A stretch of DNA of 64,000 nucleotides from Chryseobacterium geocarposphaerae. GTDB lineage: Bacteria > Bacteroidota > Bacteroidia > Flavobacteriales > Weeksellaceae. Numbering within the stretch: position 1 is the stretch's first letter; each line of letters begins with the position of its first letter. The position numbers and the translations under genes are program-made. The notes beneath the pieces are model-generated. The model had not been told where the DNA came from and made no database searches. It worked only from the letters and a program-made list of their open reading frames with translations. The stretch lies in NCBI RefSeq assembly GCF_002797535.1, contig NZ_PGFD01000003.1, positions 310,001-374,000 on the forward strand, written 5' to 3'. Positions 63,245 to 64,000 of this stretch are shown here, one piece after another.

Positions 63245-64000
63245 ATGAAAAAATTCTTATTAACGCTTACAGTGGCGGCTGCATTTCAAAGCTTAACTGC
63301 ACAGGAAATTACTTTAGATAAAATATATTCAGGATATTACCGAGGAAAGGGCATTGCCGGGATCACGTCTATGAAAAACGGTGAAAATTATCTGGTGATC
63401 GAACAAGGCGGAATCGCTAAATACTCTTATAAAACTTCTCAAAAAGAAGGAAACATTGTAGACGGAAATTTTGAAAGCTATGAGTTTTCAGAAGATGAGT
63501 CTAAAATTTTATTATTAAAAGAAAGTCAGCCGATCTACAGACATTCATTCTTAGGAACGTTTGATGTAAAAGATTTAAAATCAGGAAAAACAATTTCCCT
63601 AAACAACGGAAAGCCGGTTCAGGAGCCAAGGTTTTCTCCGGATGCGACAAAAGTAGCTTTCATTGTTGATAATAATATTTTTTATCAGGATTTAAATTCG
63701 GGAAAAATCACTCAGGTTACAGAACACGGCGTTAAAAATAAAATCCTGAATGGTCTTGCAGACTGGGTATATGAAGAAGAATTCGGACATGCGAGATTAT
63801 ATGAGTGGACTAAGAACTCGAACGCAATAGTTTTTGTAAAATCTGATGAAAGCCAGGTTCCGGAAATTTATATTCCGATTTATGGAAAAACACTGTACCC
63901 AAGCGAAATGCGCTATAAATATCCGAAAGCAGGAGAAAAAAATTCTGTAGTTTCCGCTCACATTTACCTTTTAGACGGTGGTAAAAAATCAAAAATCAAT
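63245..64000 (+). CDS. Dipeptidyl peptidase IV-like S9 protease, 3' end outside window
   Basis: 252 codons from the ATG at 63245 to the last base with no stop, so the gene continues. Signal peptide (FLLTLTVAAAFQSLTAQ). The visible part is the N-terminal beta-propeller of DPP IV-type peptidases: EPRFSPDATKVAFIVDNNI and, most telling, DWVYEEEFG, the double-Glu segment that binds the substrate N-terminus. The catalytic hydrolase domain lies beyond the window. It would cleave X-Pro dipeptides in the periplasm. Confidence 0.88.
   Translation, partial: MKKFLLTLTVAAAFQSLTAQEITLDKIYSGYYRGKGIAGITSMKNGENYLVIEQGGIAKYSYKTSQKEGNIVDGNFESYEFSEDESKILLLKESQPIYRHSFLGTFDVKDLKSGKTISLNNGKPVQEPRFSPDATKVAFIVDNNIFYQDLNSGKITQVTEHGVKNKILNGLADWVYEEEFGHARLYEWTKNSNAIVFVKSDESQVPEIYIPIYGKTLYPSEMRYKYPKAGEKNSVVSAHIYLLDGGKKSKIN

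Noticed and set aside
1..64000. Search for CRISPR arrays, IS ends, prophage genes, rRNA and restriction systems
   Set aside because: Nothing recognisable found; the only long direct repeat is the tRNA-Lys duplication.

Overview
The window is AT-rich chromosomal DNA from a Bacteroidota bacterium, most likely Weeksellaceae (Chryseobacterium, Epilithonimonas or Kaistella; close to Elizabethkingia). The reasons are a complete gldK-gldL-gldM-gldN type IX secretion core, a T9SS type B C-terminal domain protein, a GOB-like subclass B3 metallo-beta-lactamase, a PNGase F-like protein, and promoters of the Bacteroidota form TTTG-N18-20-TAnnTTTG. I saw no rRNA, CRISPR array, insertion sequence, prophage or plasmid genes.

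Layout. 1-5.9 kb: 3' part of a PNGase F-like gene, asparagine synthetase B, a secreted protein of unknown function and a DHA2 drug exporter. 5.9-11.1 kb: two pirins; the second heads a tight seven-gene operon with a GOB-like metallo-beta-lactamase, an FMN reductase, a TMEM175-type K+ channel, a YjdI-like Fe-S protein, an OsmC protein and a YjdJ-like acetyltransferase. 11.2-16.9 kb: a sodium:solute symporter, split transketolase, a TetR/DUF1348 pair and an Lrp/AsnC regulator. 17-26.2 kb: a giant TamB-like gene diverging from tsaD with only 4 bp between start codons, then rsmE, a TrmH-type methyltransferase and asparaginase. 26.3-29.6 kb: tRNA-Ser followed by a small accessory-looking group (NTF2-like protein, 12-bp-arm operator-like dyad, NmrA-type SDR, bestrophin, and a succinate dehydrogenase cytochrome b subunit without sdhA or sdhB). 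29.7-38.5 kb: an M20 peptidase and a tripartite RND efflux operon. 38.9-40.9 kb: two small lipoproteins and a FAD oxidoreductase. 41-50.1 kb: gldKLMN preceded by glmS, a DUF4270 lipoprotein and a half-length glycogen-synthase-like protein. 50.3-53.8 kb: panC, a tRNA cluster (three identical tRNA-Lys and one tRNA-Leu, with a 161-bp direct duplication), aroK, an S4-domain protein and an FKBP-like lipoprotein. 53.8-64 kb: an FMN glutamate-synthase-like protein, mtaB, a DinB-like protein, a T9SS type B cargo, a PD-(D/E)XK-like protein, an alpha-glucan phosphorylase without the PLP lysine, two small genes and the start of a DPP-IV-like peptidase.

How it fits together. Most genes are housekeeping: translation and tRNA modification (tsaD, mtaB, rsmE, TrmH-type enzyme, tRNAs), cell envelope (glmS, tamB-like, RND pump), secretion (gldKLMN with a cargo protein) and central metabolism. 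The parts that most deserve a second look are the beta-lactamase/redox operon, the bestrophin plus orphan SdhC pair beside tRNA-Ser, and the two glycogen enzymes whose hallmark catalytic motifs are altered or missing.
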